This document shows, one piece after another, positions 17,698-26,068 of a stretch of 64,000 bases of DNA. Within the stretch, counting starts at the first letter, position 1. Each line of letters opens with the position of its first letter. The position numbers and the translations under genes were made by a program. Source of the DNA: Armatimonadota bacterium (GTDB lineage Bacteria; Sysuimicrobiota; Sysuimicrobiia; Sysuimicrobiales; Humicultoraceae). The stretch covers positions 1 through 64,000 of the forward strand of contig JAVHMA010000011.1 of assembly GCA_031081715.1 (NCBI GenBank), in the 5' to 3' direction. A model generated the notes under the pieces. That model was not told the DNA's origin and did no database searches. It saw only the letters and a program-made list of their open reading frames with translations.

Positions 17698-17750
17698 GGG
17701 GTGAACCGGGTGATGCGAGTCGTTCCGTTTGGGGCTCGCTGGGAGAGAAC

Positions 17751-17768
17751 GATCCGGGGCGCCGGATC
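17751..17768. repeat. inverted repeat between prepilin operon and MATE gene
   Basis: GATCCGG-GGCG-CCGGATC is a perfect 7-bp inverted repeat with a four-base loop in the 181-base gap between the two minus-strand genes. No T-run follows on the minus strand, so a classical intrinsic terminator is not supported. It could be a terminator without a U-tract or an operator for the MATE gene. The rest of the gap shows nothing clear. Confidence 0.4.
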
Positions 17769-17878
17769 ATTCCTGCGGTGCCGGGCGCAGGAGGCGGCGT
17801 AAACACCGTAGGCGCGCGGACGGAGACTCAGTCGAGATGTCGGACGAGGGCTGGGGCGGTCCGTTCTCCGCTTCGGCT

Positions 17879-19687
17879 TTAGAAGATCTCGCGCCACCTG
17901 AAGGCGAGCGTGCCGAACGCGGGCCGCGCGGCGTCCGCGATGCCCGGCGGGAAGTTGGCCCGCAACCCTGCCACGGGCCGGATCGTCGGGTTGTTGTCCC
18001 AATCGAGCAGCCCGGCGATGAAGAACCCCCGCCACTCCTGGGGGTTGTCGTTTTTGATGGTCCCGTGCGCGACCAGCACGGCGTTGAGCTCCAGGCCCGC
18101 GCCCCGCACGTAGATGCCGCCGCCGGGCGTGACCGGGTTCGACGGGCCGACCGCGAATGCGAGCGTCTCGCCGGCCGGGCTGCCGCCCGGGGGCTGGCCG
18201 AAGGTCTGCGTGCACGCGCTCTCCTGGCTCGCCCGGCAGAGCGGGGTGAAGCTGCCCCTGATCTCCACAGCCGGCGTCGCCGTGGTGGCGTCGTCGCTGT
18301 TCTCCACGATGAAGGTCGTGAACCCGCTGTAGGTCACCGTGCCCACGAAGCGTAGGTGCGCGCGTGTGTGGATGAACGCGCCCCGCTGCGCGTAGAGGTT
18401 CACGGCACCCGTGCTCTGGAAGCCGTTGTAGACGAGGGAGAAGTCGTCGGCCCCGTCCACGTCGTCGGCGGTGCCGGTGGCGGCGTTGCACGTCGGCGCG
18501 TGCCGCGCGGTGGTGCAGTCGATCAGCGGCAGCCCGGTGGGGTCGCGGTCGGGGATGAGCACGCGCGCCACCGTGGGGTTGTTCGCTGACAGCGTCAGCG
18601 TGGCGGCGGGGTCGCTGAGGTCCACCCGCTGCCATTGCGCCGCGGTGCACCCGCCGGCGTTCGGGCAGGTATAGGCGACCAACGCGTTCGCCGGCACGAT
18701 CCGATCCGGGTCGCCGTCGGGCAGGTAGATCCGGTTGATCAGGCAGGTCCTCGGCGACGGCCCCGCGCAGGCAGCCGACGGATCCGGGAACGGCACCAGC
18801 GGCACCGAGTGGTCCGACTGGTAGGCGATGATCTGATTGTCGTACACTGGGTTCCAGCCGAACGCGTGGACGCCCCACATCGGCTGCGCGGTGGCGCCGA
18901 TCCGCCAGGAGTTCCCCTGGCCGACGATGTGCCCGCGCACGTAGACCCGGTTGTGGTAGGGCGGGGCGGTGTCGCCCGGGAACGGGACGTCGTTGAGGAT
19001 GGCGCCGTTCCCCTGCATGGACAGCCCGATGCAAGGCTGCGCGCCACCGCCGTCGGGGTCCGTGCACGACGCGATGTAGAGCGACCCATGGAAGTTGAAC
19101 TCACCGTTCCCGCCGCCGCCCGCGCCGACGTTGACTGGGCTCGCCGAGTAGGCGTCGAAGTCGACGCCCGGGCCGATTTTGCCGAGCAGCACCTCGAGCC
19201 GACGCGACGCGGACGCGAAGCGCCCGGCGGCGCGGATCCAGATACACGTGGATGGTGTGCACGCCGGGATGACCGGACTGACGACGCCCGGGCAGAAAGA
19301 GGAGGCGTCGTACCGGCACAGCTCCACGGTGATGCGGCCAAGCGGGGCGGCCGCCGGGAAGTCGCGATTGACGACGTCAGCCGCGCCGTCCCACAGCGGC
19401 CGCCACTGGCCCGGGACCGTCACGTTCCGCGTGGCGCCCGCGGCGTCGTCCCACTCGGCGTCCCGCTTGAGCTCGTAGATGGTCTTTTCCACCGCGGCCT
19501 CGGCCACCTGGAACGCCTGGCGCGACGACTGGGCCGTGCCCGCGGTCTGGTACTCTTGCATGGCCAGGCTGATGAGCGCCGCGGAGACCAGAGAGACGAG
19601 GAGGGTCACGAAGAGCACCAGCGCCATCGCGATGCCCGACTCGCCGGCGACCAGGCGACGCCGCGCCTGTGTGATCCTCATCCGCAC
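17879..19687 (-). CDS. PilX-type pilus assembly protein (large)
   Basis: 602 residues. The N-terminus carries a PilX-type segment: basic residues, GESGIAMALVLFVTLLVSLVSAALISLAMQE as the prepilin-like hydrophobic helix, then a long amphipathic helix (FQVAEAAVEKTIYELKRDAEW). The remaining 500 residues are a large extracellular domain rich in glycine, beta turns and paired cysteines (for example CRYDASSFC, CTPSTC, CPNAGGC). Standard PilX is about 170-200 residues, so this is an extended form with a probable tip or adhesive head. GTG 19687 follows GGGAGGGAT. It is the last gene of the riboswitch-controlled prepilin operon, 16 bases from the PilW-like gene. Confidence 0.82.
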   Translation of the reverse strand: MRMRITQARRRLVAGESGIAMALVLFVTLLVSLVSAALISLAMQEYQTAGTAQSSRQAFQVAEAAVEKTIYELKRDAEWDDAAGATRNVTVPGQWRPLWDGAADVVNRDFPAAAPLGRITVELCRYDASSFCPGVVSPVIPACTPSTCIWIRAAGRFASASRRLEVLLGKIGPGVDFDAYSASPVNVGAGGGGNGEFNFHGSLYIASCTDPDGGGAQPCIGLSMQGNGAILNDVPFPGDTAPPYHNRVYVRGHIVGQGNSWRIGATAQPMWGVHAFGWNPVYDNQIIAYQSDHSVPLVPFPDPSAACAGPSPRTCLINRIYLPDGDPDRIVPANALVAYTCPNAGGCTAAQWQRVDLSDPAATLTLSANNPTVARVLIPDRDPTGLPLIDCTTARHAPTCNAATGTADDVDGADDFSLVYNGFQSTGAVNLYAQRGAFIHTRAHLRFVGTVTYSGFTTFIVENSDDATTATPAVEIRGSFTPLCRASQESACTQTFGQPPGGSPAGETLAFAVGPSNPVTPGGGIYVRGAGLELNAVLVAHGTIKNDNPQEWRGFFIAGLLDWDNNPTIRPVAGLRANFPPGIADAARPAFGTLAFRWREIF

Positions 19688-19703
19688 ATCCCTCCCGGCT
19701 CCC

Positions 19704-20321
19704 TCAGCCCCCGTAGTTCCTGACGATCGCGTCCATGGTGATGGTTAGGTCGCCGGCATCCAGCGCGCCCGATCGGTTGGAGTCGATCCGCAGCGTGACG
19801 CGCACCCGGGCGATGCCCGGACGCTGCTGGGCGGTCAGCGGCAGCGGCGCGAGCGCGCTCTGTCGACCGTCGTAGTAGGCGAACTGCAGGGCCAGAACCC
19901 GCGGCGGGCGCAGGCCACGGGAGGTGACGGGCGCGCCCGTGGCGGTCGTGCACCCCGGGGAGATGGCGCCGGTCTCCACCCGGACGACGCCCTCCGTGGG
20001 CTCCAGGCAGAAGCGGTGCCACTCGGGCGTGCCGTCGCCGTCGACGTCGGCCAGGAACGCCATCGAGGAGGCGGCGGCCTCGCCGAAGTACTCGGCCGTG
20101 GACGTCACGTTGAAGCCGGCCAGGCGGATCCGGCGCACCATCCACTCCAGGACGAGGCGCGCGTTCTGCTGCTCGTCCGCAAGATCGCGCCCAGCGATCC
20201 ACGCCCGGAACGTCGCGGAGAAGACGTACGAGCCGGCCAGTGCGACGACCGCGAAGAGCGAGAGGGCGACGAGCACCTCGAGGACCGTCGCCCCACGCTG
20301 GGTGCCCCGGACGGCTCGCAT
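19704..20321 (-). CDS. PilW-like prepilin
   Basis: 205 residues. A short leader with RGATVLEVLVALSLFAVVALAGSYVF is a type IV prepilin N-terminus (G before the processed residue, glutamate at +5 of the mature helix). The rest fits PilW-like minor pilins: an ARLVLEWMVRRIRLAGFN helix, then beta strands ending with a calcium-like D-rich turn (DSNRSGALDAGDLTITMD). Minor pilins prime pilus assembly or form the tip complex. ATG 20321 is 22 bases from the upstream gene. An extended upstream frame reading to 20552 is a shadow of the neighbouring gene. Confidence 0.85.
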   Translation of the reverse strand: MRAVRGTQRGATVLEVLVALSLFAVVALAGSYVFSATFRAWIAGRDLADEQQNARLVLEWMVRRIRLAGFNVTSTAEYFGEAAASSMAFLADVDGDGTPEWHRFCLEPTEGVVRVETGAISPGCTTATGAPVTSRGLRPPRVLALQFAYYDGRQSALAPLPLTAQQRPGIARVRVTLRIDSNRSGALDAGDLTITMDAIVRNYGG

Positions 20322-20343
20322 CGTCCCCGCTCTCGACCCCGCT

Positions 20344-20877
20344 CTAGCGCAGCGCCCGAACCGCGACGCTCTCGAGGAACACGACCCCGCCGCTGCCCCC
20401 GGGGGTGGCGGGCGCGTCGCCCTGGTACAGGTATACGCGCACCGTGATGCGCCTGGGCCGGCAGTCATTGGGCGCGGCCCGCGGGTTGACAACGGGCTCG
20501 CTTCCCACCAGGATGTCGGCGCTGTTGAACAGGGTCGGCAGCCGCGGTTCATCAGCGGTCAGGTAGCCGTTCGGGACGCGGCGGACGGCGGCGAAGGGCG
20601 TGGGGAGACCGGGCGAGGGGTTGCAGGCGACCGCGTCGCGGAAGCGGTCGTACGACCAGTTTCGCAGGTACTCGAGCTCGGCCTGAGCATACTCCATGGC
20701 CAGCGTCCGCAGCCGGGCCGGCCGGTCGTCGCGCCCCTGCGAGAACTGCACGACCCCCAGCATGCCGAGCGAGCGGATCACCGACCCGCCGGAGAGCGCG
20801 ACGATGCTGAGCAACATGAGGGAGACCATGACTTCGAGAATCGAGAGGCCTCGTTGCGAGGTCGGACGCGGCCTCAC
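20344..20877 (-). CDS. PilV-like prepilin
   Basis: 177 residues. The leader RPRPTSQRG is followed by LSILEVMVSLMLLSIVALSGG, a type IV prepilin signal with glutamate at the conserved position. The remainder is a short globular head with AMEYAQAELEYLRNWSYDRF, as in PilV/GspI-like minor pilins. GTG 20877 overlaps the stop of the FimT-like gene (GTGA), indicating translational coupling. Together with FimT-, PilW- and PilX-like products it forms the usual minor-pilin set. Confidence 0.85.
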   Translation of the reverse strand: MRPRPTSQRGLSILEVMVSLMLLSIVALSGGSVIRSLGMLGVVQFSQGRDDRPARLRTLAMEYAQAELEYLRNWSYDRFRDAVACNPSPGLPTPFAAVRRVPNGYLTADEPRLPTLFNSADILVGSEPVVNPRAAPNDCRPRRITVRVYLYQGDAPATPGGSGGVVFLESVAVRALR

Positions 20878-21377
20878 GGCACGATCTGCACGGCGCCCGT
20901 GCACGGCTCCACGCGCACCGTCCGTGTCCGCGCGCCCGAGGCGACGATGATCTGCACCGCCGGGTTGCCGCACGTCGCCAGCGCGCCGGTGCTGGCGAAC
21001 TCCACCACGAGCGGCGTCGCGGTTGTGCCCGCCTCGAAGGGATCCGTGACCCGCACCCTGGTCAGGCTCTCCGGCGAGGCGCACGCGCCCGCGCTCGGGT
21101 CGCGCGCGACCTTGACCGCCTCCGCCCGCGTGGCGAGCACTACGGCCCGATAGGCGCACGCGTCGGCCGCGTCCGCGACCGCCGCCTGCTGCGCGTAGCG
21201 CAGGAGCGAGGCGATATCGTCCGCGGCGCGCATCACCCGGCGGTCGCGGACGAACCCGTCCCACACCGGAAACGCGAGGCCGATCATCAGGCCGATGAGT
21301 GCGACGACGAGGAGGACTTCGACGAGGCTGAATCCGGAAGGACGCGGCGACGAGCGGCACACCCTGCCTGTCCTCAT
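20874..21377 (-). CDS. GspH/FimT-like prepilin
   Basis: 167 residues. After a short basic leader, PSGFSLVEVLLVVALIGLMIGLAFP is a textbook prepilin peptidase site and helix (G-FSLVE). The head contains ADDIASLLRYAQQAA, typical of GspH/FimT pseudopilins, and two cysteine pairs. ATG 21377 follows GAGGGAGAGCC, which overlaps the 3' arm of a hairpin belonging to the riboswitch expression platform, so its translation may be directly switched. It is the first gene of the four-gene minor-pilin operon. Confidence 0.88.
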   Translation of the reverse strand: MRTGRVCRSSPRPSGFSLVEVLLVVALIGLMIGLAFPVWDGFVRDRRVMRAADDIASLLRYAQQAAVADAADACAYRAVVLATRAEAVKVARDPSAGACASPESLTRVRVTDPFEAGTTATPLVVEFASTGALATCGNPAVQIIVASGARTRTVRVEPCTGAVQIVP

Positions 21378-21385
21378 GGCTCTCC

Positions 21386-21432
21386 CTCGCCTTCGAAGGA
21401 AAGCGAGAACGCCCTCCGGGAGGAAGGCGTTC
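21386..21432 (-). promoter_or_regulatory. riboswitch expression platform hairpins
   Basis: Read on the minus strand between the aptamer and the FimT-like ATG there are two stems. The first pairs GAACGCC with GGCGTTC (21407-21432). The second pairs CTCGC with GCGAG (21386-21407) and ends inside the GAGGGAG ribosome binding site. No U-tract follows either stem, so control by hiding the ribosome binding site is more likely than transcription termination. Confidence 0.55.
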
Positions 21433-21441
21433 CGACCTCCC

Positions 21442-21518
21442 CGTTCGGCAACCCGGCTGACTGGCCTTGCCAGTCCCGTGGCTTTGCGGACCGCCCTCAC
21501 GGGCGGGGTGCCGTTGTC
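21442..21518 (-). promoter_or_regulatory. cyclic-di-GMP-I (GEMM-I) riboswitch aptamer
   Basis: On the minus strand the segment matches the GEMM-I consensus in order. A P1 strand CGGCA pairs with TGCCG at the far end. P2 is CCGCCC-GTGA-GGGCGG, capped by a GNRA tetraloop. The diagnostic GCAAAGCC follows nine bases after the tetraloop, as in the Vibrio Vc2 aptamer. A P3 stem ACTGGC/GCCAGT comes next, then CAGCCGGGTTGCCG. Counting from the tetraloop, the base equivalent to G20 of Vc2 is G, which favours c-di-GMP over cGAMP. It lies about 65 bases upstream of a minor-pilin operon, a classic target of these riboswitches. Confidence 0.88.
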
Positions 21519-21801
21519 GCGGCTCGCGTGCCGTATCGAGTTCTCCGGTAGGTTACTGCCCAACCGACAGCGGGCGTAGACCTGCTCGCGCCCGGTCGGC
21601 AGCGTTGGGGCGTATGCGCGTGGCGGGCCGCGAGGGAGGAGCCGGGCGAGGGCGCCTGGCCCCTCCCGTCATTCTCACCCGCGCTGCCTGCGGGAGGGCG
21701 GCCCGCTCTCGGCGTACGTTAGATGATGAAGGCACCGACGGGCCGACGTGACGGACAACCTCGGCGACGGGTGCGTGAAGGCATAAGGAGGTGAGCGACC
21801 G
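21519..21801. other. divergent intergenic region
   Basis: About 280 bases between the riboswitch and the Rieske gene. It must hold the promoter of the minus-strand riboswitch transcript and that of the plus-strand Rieske-reductase pair. I see no unambiguous -35/-10 pair on either strand. The only clear signal is the ribosome binding site AAGGAGGTGAGCG at about 21786-21797 for the Rieske gene. Confidence 0.5.
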
Positions 21802-22110
21802 GTGGCACTGGTGAGGGTAGCTCGAGTGGACGAGATCGCGCCCGGGACCGGCAAGGTCGTGCGCGCAGGCGAGACCGCCGTGGCCCTGTTCAATCTTGGC
21901 GGAGTCTTCCACGCGATCGACAACCGGTGCACGCACGTGGGCGGTCCGTTGGGGGAGGGAGGCGTGCAAGGGAACGTAGTGATCTGCCCCTGGCACGGGA
22001 GCGAGTTCGACGTGCAGACCGGGGCCGTGCTCAAGCCCCCGGCCCGCCGCCCGGTGGCGACCTACGCCGTGAGCATTCAGGGCGAGGACGTGTTCGTGGA
22101 CGTTCCGTAG
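21802..22110 (+). CDS. Rieske [2Fe-2S] ferredoxin
   Basis: 102 residues, the size of a stand-alone Rieske ferredoxin. Both cluster motifs are present: CTHVGGPLG (Cys43, His45) and CPWHGSEFD (Cys62, His65). There is no membrane anchor, so it is a soluble electron carrier like the NirD/biphenyl-dioxygenase ferredoxin group. GTG 21802 follows AAGGAGGTGAGCGACC, a near-perfect ribosome binding site. It is 21 bases upstream of the flavoprotein reductase, which probably reduces it. No oxygenase component is nearby, so the final acceptor is unknown. Confidence 0.93.
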   Translation: MALVRVARVDEIAPGTGKVVRAGETAVALFNLGGVFHAIDNRCTHVGGPLGEGGVQGNVVICPWHGSEFDVQTGAVLKPPARRPVATYAVSIQGEDVFVDVP

Positions 22111-22131
22111 AGGAGAGCCCGGAGGCGAGGG

Positions 22132-23310
22132 GTGCCCCACTACCGCTATCTCGTCGTCGGAGGCGGTATGACCGCGGCCTCCGCACTCAGCGGCATCCGC
22201 GAGGCCGACTCCGCGGGCACCGCAGGCGTGATTTGCGCCGAGCCGCACCCCCCCTACGACCGGCCGCCGCTATCCAAGCAACTCTGGAAGGGTACCCCGG
22301 TCGAGACGATCTGGCGCAAGGGCGGTGACCTGGGCGCCGACCTGTACCTCGGTCGAAGCGCCCGGGGGCTCGACTTGAAGGAGAAGCGGGTAACGGACGA
22401 CCGGGGGACGGCCTACACGTTCGAGCGGCTGCTGCTCGCGACGGGCGGGACGCCACGCCGGCTGGCATTTGGGGGCGACGAGATCATCTACTTCAGGACC
22501 ATCGACGACTACCGGCGGTTGCGCAGCCTGGTGGACAGCGGTCGGCGGTTCGCCGTGATCGGGGGTGGGTTCATCGGGTCGGAGATCGCCGCGGCCCTGG
22601 CGCTGAACGGGAAGCAGGTCGTCATGCTGTTCCCCGGTGCTGGGGTCGGCAGCCGCGCGTTCCCGCCGGGTCTTTCGAGGTTTCTTACCGAGTACTATCG
22701 GCAACGCGGGGTCGAGGTGCTCGCCGGCGAGGTGGCCACGGGGCTTGCGCCTCGATCCGGCGGCGCGGTCGTCGAGACCAAGAGCGGCCGGCGCCTGGAT
22801 GTCGACGGCGTCGTCGCAGGGATCGGGATCGAGCCCAACGTCGGGCTGGCGCACGCCGCGGGGCTCCAGGTCGAGAATGGGATCGTCGTCGATGAGATGC
22901 TACGGACGGCGGACCCGGATGTGTTTGCGGCGGGAGATGTTGCCGCATTCTACAACCCTGCGCTGGGGGCCCGCCTGCGTGTTGAGCACGAAGACAACGC
23001 GAACGTCATGGGCCGGCAGGCGGGGCGGAATATGGCCGGCGTCGACGCACCCTACCATCACCTGCCGTTCTTCTACTCGGACCTGTTCGACCTCGCGTAC
23101 GAGGCGGTGGGGGATCTCGACCCGCGGCTGCTTGTCGTCGAAGACTGGAAGGACCCATACCGCGAGGGCGTGGTGTACTATCTCCGGGGCGGCCGTGTTC
23201 GAGGTGTGCTCTTGTGGAACGTGTGGGACCAAGTCGACGCGGCGCGGGCGCTCATCGCGGAGCCCGGTCCGTTCAGTCCGGGGGACCTCACCGGTCGGCT
23301 GCCGGGTTAG
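22132..23310 (+). CDS. FAD-dependent ferredoxin reductase / AIF-like oxidoreductase
   Basis: 392 residues with two Rossmann folds: FAD binding at VVGGGMTAASAL (near the N-terminus) and NAD(P) binding at AVIGGGFIGSEIAAAL (about residue 140). The distal FAD motif is DVFAAGDVAAF. The size and the C-terminal domain with EHEDNANVMGRQAGRNM fit the ferredoxin reductase/apoptosis-inducing-factor family that passes electrons from NAD(P)H to a Rieske or 2Fe-2S ferredoxin. GTG 22132 starts 21 bases after the Rieske stop, so the two form an operon and a probable redox pair. Confidence 0.9.
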   Translation: MPHYRYLVVGGGMTAASALSGIREADSAGTAGVICAEPHPPYDRPPLSKQLWKGTPVETIWRKGGDLGADLYLGRSARGLDLKEKRVTDDRGTAYTFERLLLATGGTPRRLAFGGDEIIYFRTIDDYRRLRSLVDSGRRFAVIGGGFIGSEIAAALALNGKQVVMLFPGAGVGSRAFPPGLSRFLTEYYRQRGVEVLAGEVATGLAPRSGGAVVETKSGRRLDVDGVVAGIGIEPNVGLAHAAGLQVENGIVVDEMLRTADPDVFAAGDVAAFYNPALGARLRVEHEDNANVMGRQAGRNMAGVDAPYHHLPFFYSDLFDLAYEAVGDLDPRLLVVEDWKDPYREGVVYYLRGGRVRGVLLWNVWDQVDAARALIAEPGPFSPGDLTGRLPG

Positions 23311-23344
23311 CCTCCACGGGGGTCGAACTCCGGCCTGACGGCAT

Positions 23345-23420
23345 TGGCGGGCCCGGAGGGAATCGAACCCCCGACCAGAGGCTTAGGAGTCCCCTGCTCT
23401 ATCCACTGAGCTACGGGCCC
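23345..23420 (-). tRNA. tRNA-Arg(CCT)
   Basis: A 76-base cloverleaf on the minus strand. The acceptor GGGCCCG/CGGGCCC has discriminator G and an encoded CCA. The D-arm is GCTC-AGTGGATA-GAGC, the anticodon loop CTCCTAA (anticodon CCT) and the T-arm GGGGG-TTCGATT-CCCTC. The A31-G39 pair at the top of the anticodon stem is a mismatch also seen in other tRNA-Arg(CCT) genes. Confidence 0.95.
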
Positions 23421-23567
23421 GCGCCGGGATGCGCAGCCCCATTCTACCCCAAGATCCTGGCGTGTGTGCAGGGAGCCGGCGCCGCCCAACGGACCGTCGC
23501 GCGGAGGGGATGTGGCGCAGCGAAGACGAACTCACCGGCAGGACCCACGACAGAAGGGAGGCAGCCC

Positions 23568-24188
23568 GTGAGGCTCCTGCGCCTGCTGCCGCGCGAGGAG
23601 AGCTTCTTCGACCTGTTCAACCACGCGGCGGAGAACGCGCTCGAGGCCGCCAGGGCGCTCGCGGCGCTCATGGACGACCTGCGCGGCGCCGACCCGCGCG
23701 CCGCGGCGATCAAGGGCCTCGAGGACCGCGGCGACGAGCTCACCCACGCCATCATCGACCGCCTCAACCGCACGTTCGTCACCCCGTTCGATCGCGAGGA
23801 CATCCTGGGCCTGGCCACCCAGATCGACAACATCGTGGACTGGATCGAGGCCGCGGCGGCGCGCCTGGTCGACTACGGCGTGACCGAGATCCGGCCCGAG
23901 GCCCGTGAGCTCGCCCACATCATCGTGAGCATCTGCGAGGCGGTGGTGGAGGCGGTGGCGGCGCTGCGGAAGAGCAACCGGATCTCGGGCGCGTCCCGCG
24001 AGATCAACCGACTCGAGAACCTGGCGGACCGGGTGCAGCGGCAGGCCGTCAGCCGGCTGTTCCGCGAGGAGACGAACCCCATTGAGGTCATGAAGTGGAA
24101 GGAGATCATCGAGACCCTTGAGGAGGCGACCGATCAGGGCGAGGACGTCGCCAACGTCCTCGAGACCATCCACACCAAGAACCTCTGA
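23568..24188 (+). CDS. DUF47 family PhoU-like phosphate transport accessory protein
   Basis: 206 residues, almost entirely helical. It carries the DUF47/UPF0111 pattern: LLPREESFFDLFNHAAENALEAA at the start, RLNRTFVTPFDREDILGLATQIDNIVDWIE in the middle and NPIEVMKWKEIIETLEEATDQGEDVANVLE at the end. These PhoU-like cytosolic proteins are coded next to PiT phosphate permeases and modulate them. GTG 23568 follows AAGGGAGGCAGCCC. The permease begins 33 bases downstream. Confidence 0.93.
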   Translation: MRLLRLLPREESFFDLFNHAAENALEAARALAALMDDLRGADPRAAAIKGLEDRGDELTHAIIDRLNRTFVTPFDREDILGLATQIDNIVDWIEAAAARLVDYGVTEIRPEARELAHIIVSICEAVVEAVAALRKSNRISGASREINRLENLADRVQRQAVSRLFREETNPIEVMKWKEIIETLEEATDQGEDVANVLETIHTKNL

Positions 24189-24221
24189 TGCGATGATGCA
24201 CCCTCCCGCGTAGCCCCCGCC

Positions 24222-25216
24222 GTGTCCCCGCTCGCGTTCGTCGTCGTGGTCGTGGTCGTCGCTTGGACGTACGACTTCTTCAACGGCATGAACGACGCCG
24301 CCAACGCCATTGCCACCACGGTCTCGACGCGGGCGCTGACACCGCGGCAGGCCATCCTGCTCGCGCGCACGATGAACTTCCTCGGGGCGTTCCTGACGAC
24401 CGAGGTCGCGCGCACGATCGGCAAGGGCATCGTCGCGCCCGAGGCGCTAACGCAGACGATCGTGCTGACCGGCGTGGCCGGGCGGCGGCCTGGGCGGGCA
24501 TCCGCACGCGCTTCGGGATCCCGATCAGCATCACGCACTCGCTCGTCGCGGGCCTGATGGGGGCGGGGTGGGCCTCGGGAGGCCTGGGGGCACTGAACCT
24601 GCAGCGCCTGACCGGCATCGGCTACGGCATGGTCTTCTCGCCGCTGGGCGGCTTCCTGGGCGGCTTCGCGCTGATGCTGGCGTGCTACTGGCTGCTGCGC
24701 CGCATGCTGCCCGGGACGGTGAACGCGGTCTTCCGGCACGGGCAGGTCGTCTCCGCGGCCTACGTCTCCCTGGCGCACGGGGCCAACGACACGCAGAACG
24801 CGATGGGCGTCATCACCGCCGCCCTGCTGGCAGGGGGCTTCATCCCGGAGTTTGAGGTCCCGCTGTGGGTCATCGTCGGGTCGGCGTTCTTCATGGCGCT
24901 CGGGACGTCGGTGGGCGGCTGGCGGGTGATTCGCACCCTGGGCATGCGCCTGGTGAAGCTGCAGCCCGTTCAGGGGTTCAGCGCCGAGGTCAGCGCGGCG
25001 ACCACCATCTCTGCCGCGACACTGCTGGGGATCCCGATCAGTACAACGCACGTCATCTCGACCGCGATCATGGGCGTGGGCGCGACGCGACGTCTCTCGG
25101 CGGTCCGCTGGGGCGTGGCAGGGCACATCGTCGCCGCCTGGGTCTTCACGTTCCCCGGCGCGGCCGCGATCGCCGCGGCGGCCTACGGCTTCCTGACGAT
25201 GATCCTCGGCCGCTAA
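24222..25216 (+). pseudogene. PiT family inorganic phosphate permease, frameshifted
   Basis: Two adjacent frames together make one PiT permease of about 330 residues. The first (GTG 24222 to about 24483) carries the YDFFNGMNDAANAIATTVSTRAL signature. The second (from about 24484 to 25216) continues with the FGIPISITHSL helix, the second signature AHGANDTQNAMGV and IPISTTHVIS. The switch falls in a GGGCGGCGGCC stretch at about 24478-24490. Adding one G restores GVAGAAAWAGIRTRFGIP, so a single-base deletion is the simplest explanation. The rest is intact, including both repeats of the PiT fold, so a recent mutation or a sequencing error is likely. It pairs with the DUF47 gene upstream. Confidence 0.88.
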
Positions 25217-25228
25217 CCCCGCCCGCGG

Positions 25229-26014
25229 CTATCCGCGCTCCGCCTCCGCCAGGCTGGCCTGCAGCCGGTCGCGGTACTCGAGGACCGGGTGAGGGCTCAC
25301 GTCCGCGCTCGCGCCCTCCCGGTAGCCGCGCGCGTACTCGAACGGGTCGTCCAGGTCGCGGATCAGGCGGAGCAGGTACAGGTAGATCAGCGACAGCGTG
25401 CCCACCACCAGGAACTGCACCTGCGCGTTGCGGAAGTTCGAGAACACCAGCAGCAGGATCGTGGTCGCCACGAAGAGCTGGAGCAGCGCGTAGCCGGTCT
25501 GGATGAACTGCGTCCTGCGGATGACGTCGATGCGGATGACGAGCTTGCGCAGCGCGTGCTGCTCGGTCAGGCATCGCCCCAGGAATGGCGTCGGCATCCC
25601 GGCGCGCTCCAGGTCGGCGATCAGCCGGTTCATGTCGGAGAGCGCGGCCAGGCACCGGGCCAGCGGGGCGCGGTTGGTGAACCAGTCGGTCACGGTGCCT
25701 GCGATCTCCGCGTAGCGTCGGCGGAACGGTGCGGGCTCGAAGGTCTTCCCCGCGCGAGCCCCGGCGGCGATGGCGTCGTCAATCGTCTCCAGCGTCGCCG
25801 CCAGCTCGCCGGGCAGCTTCTCGCTCTCCTTGTAGTCGCCGATCACGCCGGCCAGCATGAAGCCGATGATGAGCGCGGCGCCGGTGAGCACCGCGCCGAT
25901 GTCGCCGAAGTCCACGAGCGAACGGATGTCCAGGATCTCCTGGCGCAGGTAGGTGACGCCCAGGATCCCCGCCACCCACGGGAGGGTGCTGATGAGCAGC
26001 CGCCACTTGGTCAT
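25229..26014 (-). CDS. membrane protein, bestrophin-like/DUF4239-type
   Basis: 261 residues. Two hydrophobic helices lie near the N-terminus (about 7-22 and 38-60), followed by a soluble helical segment with an arginine-rich middle (about 95-165), then two more helices (about 175-220) and IYLYLLRLIRDLDDPFEYARG. The last motif (RDLDxPF) and the 2+2 helix layout resemble DUF4239/bestrophin-like proteins; a channel role is possible but not shown. The start codon is at 26014. It converges on the phosphate permease, 12 bases apart. Confidence 0.6.
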   Translation of the reverse strand: MTKWRLLISTLPWVAGILGVTYLRQEILDIRSLVDFGDIGAVLTGAALIIGFMLAGVIGDYKESEKLPGELAATLETIDDAIAAGARAGKTFEPAPFRRRYAEIAGTVTDWFTNRAPLARCLAALSDMNRLIADLERAGMPTPFLGRCLTEQHALRKLVIRIDVIRRTQFIQTGYALLQLFVATTILLLVFSNFRNAQVQFLVVGTLSLIYLYLLRLIRDLDDPFEYARGYREGASADVSPHPVLEYRDRLQASLAEAERG

Positions 26015-26068
26015 GAGTCCACCTCGACGGAGATGCGCGGCGCGCGCGGCGTATCGTACCGAAAGGGT

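Noticed and set aside
21442-21518. cGAMP-specific GEMM-Ib riboswitch
   Set aside because: The base equivalent to position 20 reads G rather than A, which favours c-di-GMP; a ligand assay would settle it.
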